A stretch of DNA of 29,968 bases from JABHCC01 sp034658635 (GTDB lineage: Bacteria; Bacteroidota; Bacteroidia; Bacteroidales; UBA12481), in the NCBI GenBank assembly GCA_034658635.1, contig JAYEFL010000288.1, positions 1 to 29,968 of the forward strand, read 5' to 3'. Below, piece by piece: positions 6,627 through 14,388 of the stretch. Within the stretch, counting starts at the first letter, position 1. Each line of letters starts with the position of its first letter. The notes under the pieces were generated by a model, which was not told the origin of the DNA, ran no database searches, and was given only the letters and a program-made list of their open reading frames with translations. Made by a program: the position numbers and the translations under genes.

Positions 6627-8077
6627 AACCTATATCCCGCCCGATATGGGTATTCGTCAAATTCCTCCCCGCCACCAATAACCCGTGGATCTTCAGATTC
6701 TTCTAACAGCGTAAATAGCTCTTCTTTTAATTCTGTGCGAACTGCATCATAATCAGGACTACCGGCTAAATTCACCAGCTGGAAAGGATCATTAAGCATA
6801 TCGTACAATTCCTCTTGCGGACGTTGGGCAAACGACCAGTTGTAGTATTTGCAGTATTCAGGATCGTCTTTGAGGCTCATGAGATAAAACTTTGTTGGTC
6901 CTCCGTCACAGTCAGGGAAATTATTCATGGGATGTGATGCGCCTTCAGGAACTCCTGCCGGCCATCTTTCAGGGAAAAAGTTGTAAATGTATTGCCATTT
7001 CTCTGTGCGGATACTTCTGCATGGATAACCTGCAATGGAAGGAGCTCGTTGAGCCGGTGTGTGGCGCTCTTTTCCGAAGATGACCGATTCTCTGGAATCT
7101 GTTACCCAGCCGTCTTTTTTTGATTTTAGTATTGGAGAGAGAGAGGTTCCAGATAGTACTTCAGGAAGAGGAACTCCGGCTAATTCAAGAAAAGTGGGTG
7201 CAAAATCTGTGAAGGAAATAAAATCCCTGACTTCTCTGCCAGGATTCTTGATTTCACCCCATCTGATGGCGAGGGGAACCCGTACACCCATATCATACAG
7301 GTTGGATTTGCACCTGGGGAAAGGCATCCCATGATCTCCTGTCATCACAATTACTGTATTTTCTATTTCGCCTCTTTCTCGAAGCAGTTTGATAGCTTCT
7401 CCACAATCACGGTCGAATCGCTGAACTTCAAAATAATAGTCTGCTATATCTGATCGAATGATTTCTTCGTTGGGGTAAAAATCTGGTACCATTACCGCAT
7501 CCAAATCCATCCCGGATTCCTCTCCGGAATTCAATTTGTATCCCCTGTGAGGGTCTGATGATCCCAGCCAAAAGCAGAATGGCTGATCATCAGGACGCTT
7601 ATCCATAAAATCTTTAAAACCATCGAATTTTGGTCCGCCGGGATTTGTGTCAATATATCCGCCTGGTTCAAGTTTTCCCGGGCCCCAGCATTTGCGCCAT
7701 CGTCCCACAAAATATCCAGCTTCCTCAAGAAGCAGGGGATACACCGGAATGCTTACATCCAGAGTTGAATGCAGGTTTGCTCCCTGTCCGAGTCTCCAAT
7801 GATATTGTCCGGTTAATACGGCATTTCTGGATGGAGTGCATGAGGGGCTCGATACATAAGCATGTTCAAACAAAATACCTTCTGAGGCCAGCTGGTCAAA
7901 AGTTGGCGTTTGAACCACCGGATCACCATATGATCCTGCATGAGGCCATCCCCAGTCATCTGCCATACAAATCAGGAAGTTTGGCTGCGAGAATTCCTTC
8001 TTACAGGCCGATGAAAGGAACAGGAAAGATGTAATAAGGGAAATGTAGCTAATACGAAACAAGGAATAGGTTTTCAT
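6620..8077 (-). CDS. Lipoprotein S1-family sulfatase
   Basis: This 485-residue formylglycine-dependent sulfatase carries the maturation motif C80-T-P-S-R in SPSCTPSRNAVLTGQ (CxPxR, the cysteine type that needs an anaerobic or FGE-type maturase; none is in the window). Asp40-Asp41 in MADDWGW are metal ligands, and GDHGMPFPR holds the later metal-site Asp-His. A signal peptide ends in lipobox LSSAC (Cys25), so it is lipid-anchored. The sequence around QPNFLICMADDWGWPHAGSY and the WGPGKLEPGG stretch resembles N-sulfoglucosamine sulfohydrolase-like (S1_8) enzymes, so a sulfated glycan is the likely substrate; the exact linkage is unknown. The gene stands alone, bracketed by related repeats on both sides. 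The stop codon lies in the hairpin repeat, so the last few residues may be repeat-derived. Length is near normal for the family. Confidence 0.9.
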   Translation of the reverse strand: MKTYSLFRISYISLITSFLFLSSACKKEFSQPNFLICMADDWGWPHAGSYGDPVVQTPTFDQLASEGILFEHAYVSSPSCTPSRNAVLTGQYHWRLGQGANLHSTLDVSIPVYPLLLEEAGYFVGRWRKCWGPGKLEPGGYIDTNPGGPKFDGFKDFMDKRPDDQPFCFWLGSSDPHRGYKLNSGEESGMDLDAVMVPDFYPNEEIIRSDIADYYFEVQRFDRDCGEAIKLLRERGEIENTVIVMTGDHGMPFPRCKSNLYDMGVRVPLAIRWGEIKNPGREVRDFISFTDFAPTFLELAGVPLPEVLSGTSLSPILKSKKDGWVTDSRESVIFGKERHTPAQRAPSIAGYPCRSIRTEKWQYIYNFFPERWPAGVPEGASHPMNNFPDCDGGPTKFYLMSLKDDPEYCKYYNWSFAQRPQEELYDMLNDPFQLVNLAGSPDYDAVRTELKEELFTLLEESEDPRVIGGGEEFDEYPYRAGYRLR

Positions 8078-8121
8078 TTGGCTGGGTTTTATTTCGTGAA
8101 GTTAGTAATAGTTACGTTTGC

Positions 8122-8160
8122 CGGCCCCTACGTATCACTTTTTCACTACATAACATTTTT
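8122..8160 (+). repeat. Degenerate copy of the cccctac/GTCAC promoter repeat
   Basis: cggcccctac at 8122-8131 is identical to 6614-6623. It is followed by cgtatcactttttcactaca, which closely resembles gcgtcactttttactaca at the end of the 9122-9184 array. This looks like a decayed copy of the same composite element, placed before the truncated T9SS cargo gene. Confidence 0.55.
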
Positions 8161-8171
8161 GCAAAGACATC

Positions 8172-9083
8172 TTGGAAAATCCTGTTTCTGTGAATGAGGG
8201 CGGCGTATGGGGCAAGAATGATTCATTTACTGTTGAATTGGGTTTTGACCTGCCTGTTGTAGGCGGAACAGTTTCTAGTGTCGGATTTGAGCCTGGCTAT
8301 GGCTTTAGTTTTCCAACAGATGCTTTTTATCGTTTGTTTTTGTTTCATTGGCCATTTGGGGGATCATTTCTATGCGACCGTGAGCATGATGGGGGAGCCT
8401 CTGAATCTCCTCTGGATTATGAAATTGTTGGAAGTCAGGGTGAACGAATAGTTAAAGTGCAGTGGGAAAATGCAGGGTTCAGATGGGATATGGATTCTGT
8501 TAACTGGCAAGGAGCAGTAACACCAACATTCAGTGATTGGATCGACTTTCAATTTTGGTTTTACGAAGCAGATGGGAGAATTGAAATCCATTTTGGACCC
8601 CGGTCAATATTGAATCCTGACTCATATTTAGAGTTTAACAGAGGGCCATGGCCGATTTTCTGGATTAGAAATTATTGGATGGATTTGTACGGTGATCCTA
8701 ATAACCCAAGTATCAATTGGTTTGATCCATGGGGATCATGGAACAGAGGAAGTTTTTCAGGTATTCCAAATGAAGGAACCGTGCTGATTTTTAATCCTGA
8801 TTTTTTAGTGTCAACAGAGCCAATTGAAGCTTTTGAGGATGAAGTATCAGTACATTGGAGCAGGGCCACTCAGGAATTATTGTTTGATTTCAAAGATACA
8901 GGCGAATCCCGGGGCCAGGTAGCAATATATTCGATAACAGGACAAACCCTGTTCACAGGAGAGCTATCACAAAACCAAAGATGCATAAAAGTCGGACATT
9001 TGCCAGAAGGTATTCTGATAATCAAATTCATCGTTAACAACAGAATTATTACCAAACAGGTTCTAAATTCCGGGATTGAATAA
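8172..9083 (+). CDS. 5'-truncated T9SS-type secreted protein (C-terminal sorting domain)
   Basis: The frame, counted from a TTG at 8172, encodes 303 residues. About 1-200 form an aromatic, Gly-rich beta domain (for instance WIDFQFWFYEADGRIEIHFG), often seen in uncharacterised Bacteroidota surface proteins. About 225-303 is a type A T9SS sorting domain: short beta strands with GQVAIYSITGQTLFTGEL and LPEGILIIKFIVNNRIITKQ, ending near the C-terminus. T9SS cargo needs a Sec signal peptide, and none is present. The frame is open only back to 8154, has no ATG, and begins within a few bases of a degenerate copy of the intergenic repeat. The 5' end has therefore probably been lost and the gene is likely non-functional, although the rest is intact. 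Function of the N-terminal domain is unknown. Confidence 0.7.
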   Translation: MENPVSVNEGGVWGKNDSFTVELGFDLPVVGGTVSSVGFEPGYGFSFPTDAFYRLFLFHWPFGGSFLCDREHDGGASESPLDYEIVGSQGERIVKVQWENAGFRWDMDSVNWQGAVTPTFSDWIDFQFWFYEADGRIEIHFGPRSILNPDSYLEFNRGPWPIFWIRNYWMDLYGDPNNPSINWFDPWGSWNRGSFSGIPNEGTVLIFNPDFLVSTEPIEAFEDEVSVHWSRATQELLFDFKDTGESRGQVAIYSITGQTLFTGELSQNQRCIKVGHLPEGILIIKFIVNNRIITKQVLNSGIE

Positions 9084-9121
9084 GCACCCCAAAAACGTTC
9101 CACCACCTTCAGTATTTTATG

Positions 9122-9184
9122 GCGTCACGGTAGGCGTAACGTTCGCGTCACGTTCGCGTCACTTTTGCGTCACTTCCGCGTCAC
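9122..9184 (+). repeat. Array of six GCGTCAC repeats, 11-12 bp period
   Basis: Copies start at 9122, 9134 (variant GCGTAAC), 9145, 9156, 9167 and 9178, with spacing 12, 11, 11, 11, 11. This is the same pattern as at 4367-4418, including the leading 12-bp gap. A -7 box follows 7 bp after the last copy, so the array covers the whole upstream promoter region of the kinase/glycosidase operon. Confidence 0.88.
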
Positions 9185-9191
9185 TTTTTAC

Positions 9192-9199
9192 TACATTTG
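9192..9199 (+). promoter_or_regulatory. -7 box of the kinase/glycosidase operon
   Basis: TACATTTG matches TAnnTTTG exactly. No TTTG lies 19-21 bp upstream; the GCGTCAC array occupies that place, as expected for an activator-dependent promoter. The ATG is 16 bp downstream. Confidence 0.65.
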
Positions 9200-9215
9200 C
9201 CAAAAAGACACTTGT

Positions 9216-10202
9216 ATGAAAATTCTCGGCATTGGTAACGCTCTGGTTGATGTTATTGTACCTCTTGATAATGATAATTTGTTAGAAAAATTGCAATTAC
9301 CACGTGGTAGTATGCAGTTAATTTTTGACGACCGTCTTCCTGAAGTAGAAGCTGCGGTTGCAAATCTCGATTTAGAATTGGCATCAGGAGGATCTGCGGC
9401 TAATACTACTCATGGATTGGCAGCGCTGGGCCTTGAAACTGCATTTATTGGTTCAATATCCAGAGATAGTTATGGTAATTTCTTTGAAAAAGACCTGATC
9501 GCAAAAGGGATTCTACCCAAGTTAAGATATTCAGAAACCCCCACAGGCAGAGCCCATGCCTTTGTTAGTGCAGATTCTGAGAGAACATTTGGAACCTATT
9601 TGGGTGCGGCCCTGGAATTGGGTCCTGAGCATTTATCTCCTGAGATGTTTGGTGGCTATGATTGGCTTTATGTAGAGGGCTATCTTGTTCAAAACCACGC
9701 TCTTATAGAAATAGCTGTTAAGGTGGCCAAAGATGCCGGACTGAAAATTGCTCTTGATCTTGCCAGCTATAATGTGGTGGAGGATAATAAGGAGTTTTTG
9801 ATTGACCTTCTGAAAAACTATGTAGATCTGGTTTTTGCAAATGAAGAGGAATCAAAAGCAATTTCAGATAAAGAGCCGGAAGAGGCTTTGAGATTGTTGT
9901 CAGACTGGTGCGAGGATGCTGTGGTGAAAGTTGGAAAAGATGGATCGCTGATTTTGTCTGATGGTGATATTCTGAAAGTTGATTCTGTTCAGGCTAAACC
10001 AATAGATACTTCAGGAGCTGGTGATCTGTATGCAGCTGGTTATCTGTATGGGAAATCTAAAGGATTGTCTGCCTACAAATGCGGACAAATTGGCTCAGTA
10101 TTATCCGGCAAGGTTATTGAATTTTTTGGTCCTAAACTTCCTTTGTCTGCATGGGCTGATGTGTTGGCGAAGGTTAAACAAATTGAAGAGTATGGGGAGT
10201 AG
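9216..10202 (+). CDS. PfkB-family carbohydrate/adenosine kinase
   Basis: This 328-residue ribokinase-fold enzyme transfers phosphate from ATP to a sugar or nucleoside in the cytoplasm. Seen are the N-terminal substrate region KILGIGNALVDVIVPLD, the family glycine motif ASGGSAANTTHGLAALG, and the second signature D264-TSGAG-D270, with D270 as catalytic base and the GAG anion hole. The overall sequence is closest in style to adenosine kinase-like PfkB proteins common in Bacteroidota, but the acceptor is not certain. The start at 9216 is chosen because it follows the -7 box and gives the normal family N-terminus; an ATG at 9165 lies inside the GCGTCAC array. The gene overlaps the next one by 11 nt, so the two are translationally coupled. 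Confidence 0.9.
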   Translation: MKILGIGNALVDVIVPLDNDNLLEKLQLPRGSMQLIFDDRLPEVEAAVANLDLELASGGSAANTTHGLAALGLETAFIGSISRDSYGNFFEKDLIAKGILPKLRYSETPTGRAHAFVSADSERTFGTYLGAALELGPEHLSPEMFGGYDWLYVEGYLVQNHALIEIAVKVAKDAGLKIALDLASYNVVEDNKEFLIDLLKNYVDLVFANEEESKAISDKEPEEALRLLSDWCEDAVVKVGKDGSLILSDGDILKVDSVQAKPIDTSGAGDLYAAGYLYGKSKGLSAYKCGQIGSVLSGKVIEFFGPKLPLSAWADVLAKVKQIEEYGE

Positions 10203-11535
10203 ATTGGGTAATTGGTATACTGGTGTATTGGTAATAGGTGTGCTGCTGGTTGGTTGTTCTTCTGACAAGGGGGATCCTGGTGCTTTGGTTTGCAGTTTTG
10301 AGGATGCTGATTCTGTTGAGCAGCTTAATGATGATTTATCACGTGAATTTGAAAAATTGCGTCCACAGGTCATTATGCCCGCTGATGGTTATCTTCAGTA
10401 TCCTTATATGATTCCGGCTGGGTTTTATAAGCAGATGTGGGATTGGGATGGATTTTTTATCGGTAATCATCTGGCCAGTCTTGACCCTGAGAATGGCAAG
10501 TATCTGAAGTATTGGGCTCTTAATTTCCTAAATTCAATTGATGATGAGGGCTACATATCAGGTTGCATAACAACGAACGGACCCCGACCCATTTTCGGAC
10601 GCTTTGCTGTTAAGCCTTTTTTGGCTCAGGGAGTATATTTTGCTTCAGAGAAGCTTGGGGATTATAGCTGGATGAGAGAGTATTATGTCTCGCTGAGAAA
10701 AGTCTTGATTAACAGAGAGAATTATCAAAGAGACAGGGAGACTGGCTTATTTTTCTGGGAGATTGCCATGCAATCGGGAGTTGATAATAATCCGGCAATG
10801 AATTATTATCAGGATGATGATCGTCAGTTTCTTTCATGTGATATAAATACATGGCAATACAGAGAGTACAGAGCTATGTCTGTGATTGCCTCTGAGCTTG
10901 GTGATGATAATGACGAAAGGTATTACCGGGCAATGGCCAATACCCTGAAGGCAAAAATTGAGAATTATTTGTGGTTTGAGGAGGATAAGAGTTTTTACAA
11001 CATTGAGAGAGGGAGTCTGGAGCCTCAAAAGAGAGTGGTTTTTTCAAATTTCATTCCCCTTATTGAAAACTTTATAAATAAGCAAGATGGTTCTGAAATG
11101 ATTGACAGGTATCTGTGGAATGAGGATCACATGCTGGCTCCATACGGACTACGAACCTTATCGAAATCAGATCCCGATTATAATAACAAGAATGTGATTG
11201 TACCTTTTTCAAATTGGCAGGGACCAGTATGGCCAATTGCAAATTATTTATATTCTGTGGCTCTTGTAAACTATGGATATGAAAAAGAGGCCAGACAGCT
11301 TGCTGTTCATAATGGAGTTATGCTTCTTGAAGATATCTATAAGTATGGCTCAATGCATGAAAACTATCATGCAGACACCGGAGTACCTTTAGCACCTACA
11401 GCAGAACAGTCTGAAAATGGGGTATTTACCGGCTTTGTTGGCTGGAATTTATTGTCGCAGAATATGTTAGAGGGTGCAGTGAACGGAAACTGGTTGAGGC
11501 TTAAGATTAGAAAAGCCCGTGCAGCTCAGCGTTAA
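10192..11535 (+). CDS. GH63/GH37-like (alpha/alpha)6-barrel glycoside hydrolase lipoprotein
   Basis: The 447-residue product starts MGSRLGNWYT, with a hydrophobic stretch and lipobox LLVGC (Cys22), so it is a lipoprotein. The body matches trehalase/GH63-type inverting glycosidases: W83-D-W-D-G-FF near the start, QSGVDNNP with Asp198 (position of the general acid), SNWQGPVWPIANYL, and MHENYHADTG with Glu390 (position of the general base). Such enzymes cleave alpha-glucosides or alpha-mannosides such as trehalose or mannosylglycerate; the substrate here is not determined. The start at 10192 is inside the kinase gene (11-nt overlap), and the signal peptide supports it over upstream in-frame Met codons. 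Its 3' end overlaps the convergent deoxynucleoside kinase gene by 29 nt. The pairing suggests that the released product is phosphorylated by the kinase, which is inference. Confidence 0.82.
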   Translation: MGSRLGNWYTGVLVIGVLLVGCSSDKGDPGALVCSFEDADSVEQLNDDLSREFEKLRPQVIMPADGYLQYPYMIPAGFYKQMWDWDGFFIGNHLASLDPENGKYLKYWALNFLNSIDDEGYISGCITTNGPRPIFGRFAVKPFLAQGVYFASEKLGDYSWMREYYVSLRKVLINRENYQRDRETGLFFWEIAMQSGVDNNPAMNYYQDDDRQFLSCDINTWQYREYRAMSVIASELGDDNDERYYRAMANTLKAKIENYLWFEEDKSFYNIERGSLEPQKRVVFSNFIPLIENFINKQDGSEMIDRYLWNEDHMLAPYGLRTLSKSDPDYNNKNVIVPFSNWQGPVWPIANYLYSVALVNYGYEKEARQLAVHNGVMLLEDIYKYGSMHENYHADTGVPLAPTAEQSENGVFTGFVGWNLLSQNMLEGAVNGNWLRLKIRKARAAQR

Positions 11536-12121
11536 TTTTATCAATAACTAAATTAACATCTTCAGGGTTTCCGAGGAAATCCATTGAGTCTGCATCAACA
11601 ACCAGCACTCTGCCATCATTATAAGTCTCGATCCAGCTTTCATATCTCTCATTCAATCGTTTGAGATAATCAAGGCGAATGGAACTTTCGTATTTCCTGC
11701 CTCTTCGTTGTATTTGATTGACAAGTGTTGGAACTGAAGCACGAAGATAAATAGTCAGATCAGGAGGCTGAATCAGGGAAACCATCAGATTAAAAAGGGA
11801 ATAGTAATTTTCGAAATCACGTGTACTCATCAAGCCCATTGAGTGAAGGTTAGGGGCAAAAATATAGGCATCTTCATAAATAGTTCTGTCTTGAATTACG
11901 GTTTGTCCGGATTTCCTTATATCCAGGATTTGATTGAAGCGTGAATTCAGGAAATAAATTTGAAGATTAAATGACCATCTCTGCATGTCGCCATAAAAGT
12001 CATTCAAATAGGGATTGTCATCTACATCCTCAAAATGAGTATCCCAACTGAATTGTTTACCTAAAATTCTGGTTAGTGTGGTTTTACCCGACCCGATATT
12101 TCCTGCTACTGCGATATGCAT
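11507..12121 (-). CDS. Deoxynucleoside kinase
   Basis: This 204-residue cytoplasmic enzyme belongs to the dCK/dGK family and phosphorylates deoxynucleosides for salvage. It carries the Walker A P-loop GNIGSGKTT (residues 7-15), the substrate-site segment HFEDVDDNPYLNDFY, the DRTIYED motif (DRS-like), and the LID-region arginines RRGRKYESSIR. Length is normal. The base specificity cannot be read with certainty. It is the last gene of a minus-strand operon after the GH3-family enzyme and a secreted protein, 41 nt behind the latter. Its 3' end overlaps the convergent glycosidase by 29 nt, which is unusual but both reading frames look complete. Confidence 0.95.
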   Translation of the reverse strand: MHIAVAGNIGSGKTTLTRILGKQFSWDTHFEDVDDNPYLNDFYGDMQRWSFNLQIYFLNSRFNQILDIRKSGQTVIQDRTIYEDAYIFAPNLHSMGLMSTRDFENYYSLFNLMVSLIQPPDLTIYLRASVPTLVNQIQRRGRKYESSIRLDYLKRLNERYESWIETYNDGRVLVVDADSMDFLGNPEDVNLVIDKINAELHGLF

Positions 12122-12162
12122 ATCTTAAAAATTTACAATTTCGGTATTCTCGAAAGTACGAA

Positions 12163-12804
12163 TTATTTCCAATAAAGCAGACTGTCATTTTGAGAGATGA
12201 ACAATAAGCCATCTTTGCCAATAAGCATGGAATTCGCTTTTACAGGAATACGCTTGATTATTTGTCCGAAAAGGTCAGCCACCAGAGCTTTTTCATCAGG
12301 AATAAGAAAAAAAAGTTGCTGTTTCCATTCGAGCATTTGAACCCAGGTTTCAGAAGAGTTTTCAATTTTGATTCTGACCGGAATTTCAATTTGTTTATCC
12401 AGGCTTTGGTTGAATTTTAACAACATTTGAGTGCTTTTGTCAAAGGCCCAAAATCCACCATTTTTTGAGGAACAGATCCCTGAAAGATCATGAATTCCCA
12501 GGAGATCTAAATTGAGAGGATTACCTATTTGAGACAGTTTATTATCAAGCCAGATAATTTGGTTGGATTCTTTAGAGAAAATCAATATTCGAAATTGATT
12601 ACCGGGATCTGTCCATGTAATTTCACCCCCTCCCAGGTTTTGCCAGCTATAGAGAAATTCACCTTGTGCATTTGTTTTTTTCAACTCATGGGTGTTCCAT
12701 GTATATTGATTTCCCATCAGATCTTTTCTTGTGATATCCTGTCCGCTCAAAGAGGAGCCGGAAATGATCACAAAAAGGATGATCAGATGTTGGTAAAGAT
12801 TCAT
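12163..12804 (-). CDS. Secreted beta-strand-rich protein of unknown function
   Basis: This 213-residue protein has a Sec signal peptide (about 1-21, ending SLSGQ). The mature part consists of short alternating beta-strand-like segments (FRILIFSKESNQIIWLDN, GICSSKNGGFWAFDKSTQML, QMLEWKQQLFFLIPDEKALV, NSMLIGKDGLLFISQNDSLL) with spacing like beta-propeller blades. It therefore looks like a partial propeller that may bind or sense something in the periplasm. The start overlaps the stop of the GH3-family gene by 4 nt (ATGA type), so the two are translationally coupled. I do not recognise a named family and give no function. Confidence 0.75.
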   Translation of the reverse strand: MNLYQHLIILFVIISGSSLSGQDITRKDLMGNQYTWNTHELKKTNAQGEFLYSWQNLGGGEITWTDPGNQFRILIFSKESNQIIWLDNKLSQIGNPLNLDLLGIHDLSGICSSKNGGFWAFDKSTQMLLKFNQSLDKQIEIPVRIKIENSSETWVQMLEWKQQLFFLIPDEKALVADLFGQIIKRIPVKANSMLIGKDGLLFISQNDSLLYWK

Positions 12805-14315
12805 AGCCGGGAGTTTATTTCCAGTATTTCTTCAACAAATTTTCGCTCATTGGCCAGGCGTGGGATCTTATGCTGACCGCCCAGTTTACCTTTCTTTTTC
12901 AACCACAGATAAAAACAACCTTCTTTGATTACTACGATATCCGGACGATGAAGGGCAATGTCTCTGTACCGTTTGCCTTCGTAATCTGAGTTTGTAGCTT
13001 TGAGAGCATTATCTAATGATTCAGTGAAAAATTCCAGATTATCAGGCGCTGTGGAGAATTCAATCAGCCACTGATGTTTTCCAGCTTTTCCATTTTTCAT
13101 AAAAACCGGGGCCGCAGTATATTCCCTGATTTCAGCACCTGTATTAGTGCAGGCTTTCCTGAGAGCTTTCTCAGCATTGTCAATGATGAGTTCCTCTCCA
13201 AAGGCATTCATGAAGTGACGGGTTCTTCCGGTAATCTGAATTTTATATGGTTTAAGGGAAGTGAATCTCACGGTGTCGCCGATTTTATACCTCCAGAGTC
13301 CTCCAAGAGTAGTGATAACCATTGCATAGTTTTTGTCGGTTTCCACTTCCGATAAAGGAATGGCCAAAGGATATTCCGAATCAAACTCTTCCTGAGCGAG
13401 AAACTCATAAAACACACCGTAATCGAGCATCAGAAGTAAATCTTTATATCTGGGGTCATCCTGTATCCCAAAAAATCCTTCTGAAGCATTATAGGTTTCC
13501 ATATATACCATGGGATCTGAGATTCGTGCCTTAAATTGCTCGCGATAAGGATCGAAGCTAACCCCTCCATGGAAGAAGGTTTCAAGTTTTGGCCATACTT
13601 CTTTCAGATCACTTTTTCCGGTGATCTCCAGAATCTTATTCATGAGAACAAGCGTCCAGGAAGGTACCCCCGAAATATTTGTAACATTTTGCTGAGCGGT
13701 TACTTCGGCCATTTTTTCAATTTTCTCTTCCCATTCATCCATCAGCGCTATCGACAAATCAGGAGTTCGGAAAATATTGACCCAGGTTGGCATGTTTTGA
13801 AGCAGAACAGCAGAAAGGTCACCAAAGAATGCATCAGAATTGAAATTGGATATCTGATGAGACCCTCCGATTACCAGGCTTTTGCCTTTGAAAAGCGAAG
13901 CATCAGGATAATTGCTGTAGTATAGTGCAACAGTATCCTTTCCTCCCCGGAAATGGCAATCTTCCATATATTCTCTGGTGACAGGAATAAATTTGCTCTT
14001 GTCGCTTGTGGTGCCAGAAGATTTTGCAAACCATTTCACCTCTCCCGGAAACAAAATATCCGTTTGTCCGTCAAGCGCCTTTTGTATATATGGCTTGAGT
14101 CCGTCATAATCACGAACAGGGATTTGGTTTCTGAAATCACTATAAGAACTGATACTCTTGATGCCATGGTCAAGTCCGAATTGCGTGTCAATAGATTTAC
14201 TCAGAATTCTTTCAAGTGTTTCTTCCTGAACTTCAATAGGATATTTCCTGAAAAAATCAATTTGATATTGTCTTTTAGTAATAAACCAGGATATGAGAGA
14301 GTTTATAATAGGCAT
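12801..14315 (-). CDS. GH3 auxin-responsive promoter family protein (acyl-adenylating)
   Basis: This 504-residue protein belongs to the GH3 family (the plant GH3 name, not glycoside hydrolase 3), whose members activate carboxylates with ATP and couple them to amino acids. The family's ATP-binding signature AKSSGTTSDKSKFIPVT is at about residues 97-113. Further conserved-looking blocks are FFHGGVSFDPYREQF, YNASEGFFGIQDD and ITTLGGLWRYKIGDTVRFTS, with the C-terminal lobe starting at ITGRTRHFMNAFGEELI. Full length is normal. Bacterial members are widespread in Bacteroidota but their substrates are generally unknown. It is the first gene of a minus-strand operon, coupled to the next gene by a 4-nt overlap and divergent from the CvpA-like gene. 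Confidence 0.95.
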   Translation of the reverse strand: MPIINSLISWFITKRQYQIDFFRKYPIEVQEETLERILSKSIDTQFGLDHGIKSISSYSDFRNQIPVRDYDGLKPYIQKALDGQTDILFPGEVKWFAKSSGTTSDKSKFIPVTREYMEDCHFRGGKDTVALYYSNYPDASLFKGKSLVIGGSHQISNFNSDAFFGDLSAVLLQNMPTWVNIFRTPDLSIALMDEWEEKIEKMAEVTAQQNVTNISGVPSWTLVLMNKILEITGKSDLKEVWPKLETFFHGGVSFDPYREQFKARISDPMVYMETYNASEGFFGIQDDPRYKDLLLMLDYGVFYEFLAQEEFDSEYPLAIPLSEVETDKNYAMVITTLGGLWRYKIGDTVRFTSLKPYKIQITGRTRHFMNAFGEELIIDNAEKALRKACTNTGAEIREYTAAPVFMKNGKAGKHQWLIEFSTAPDNLEFFTESLDNALKATNSDYEGKRYRDIALHRPDIVVIKEGCFYLWLKKKGKLGGQHKIPRLANERKFVEEILEINSRL

Positions 14316-14360
14316 ACTTATGTCATTGAAAGGACTTCAAAAATACAAAAAAAATATCCC

Positions 14361-14368
14361 TACTTTTG
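14361..14368 (+). promoter_or_regulatory. -7 box of the CvpA-like gene
   Basis: TACTTTTG is an exact TAnnTTTG match, 20 bp before the ATG at 14389. A TTTG -33 box at the right distance is not seen. Confidence 0.55.
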
Positions 14369-14388
14369 AATGAATAACACTTAGCATT

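Noticed and set aside
9122..9184. Replication or plasmid iterons
   Set aside because: No replication initiator gene or plasmid feature is nearby, and the array sits directly at a promoter.
9165..9215. Kinase start at 9165
   Set aside because: It lies inside the GCGTCAC array and upstream of the -7 box; the family N-terminus KILGIGNALVD follows the ATG at 9216.
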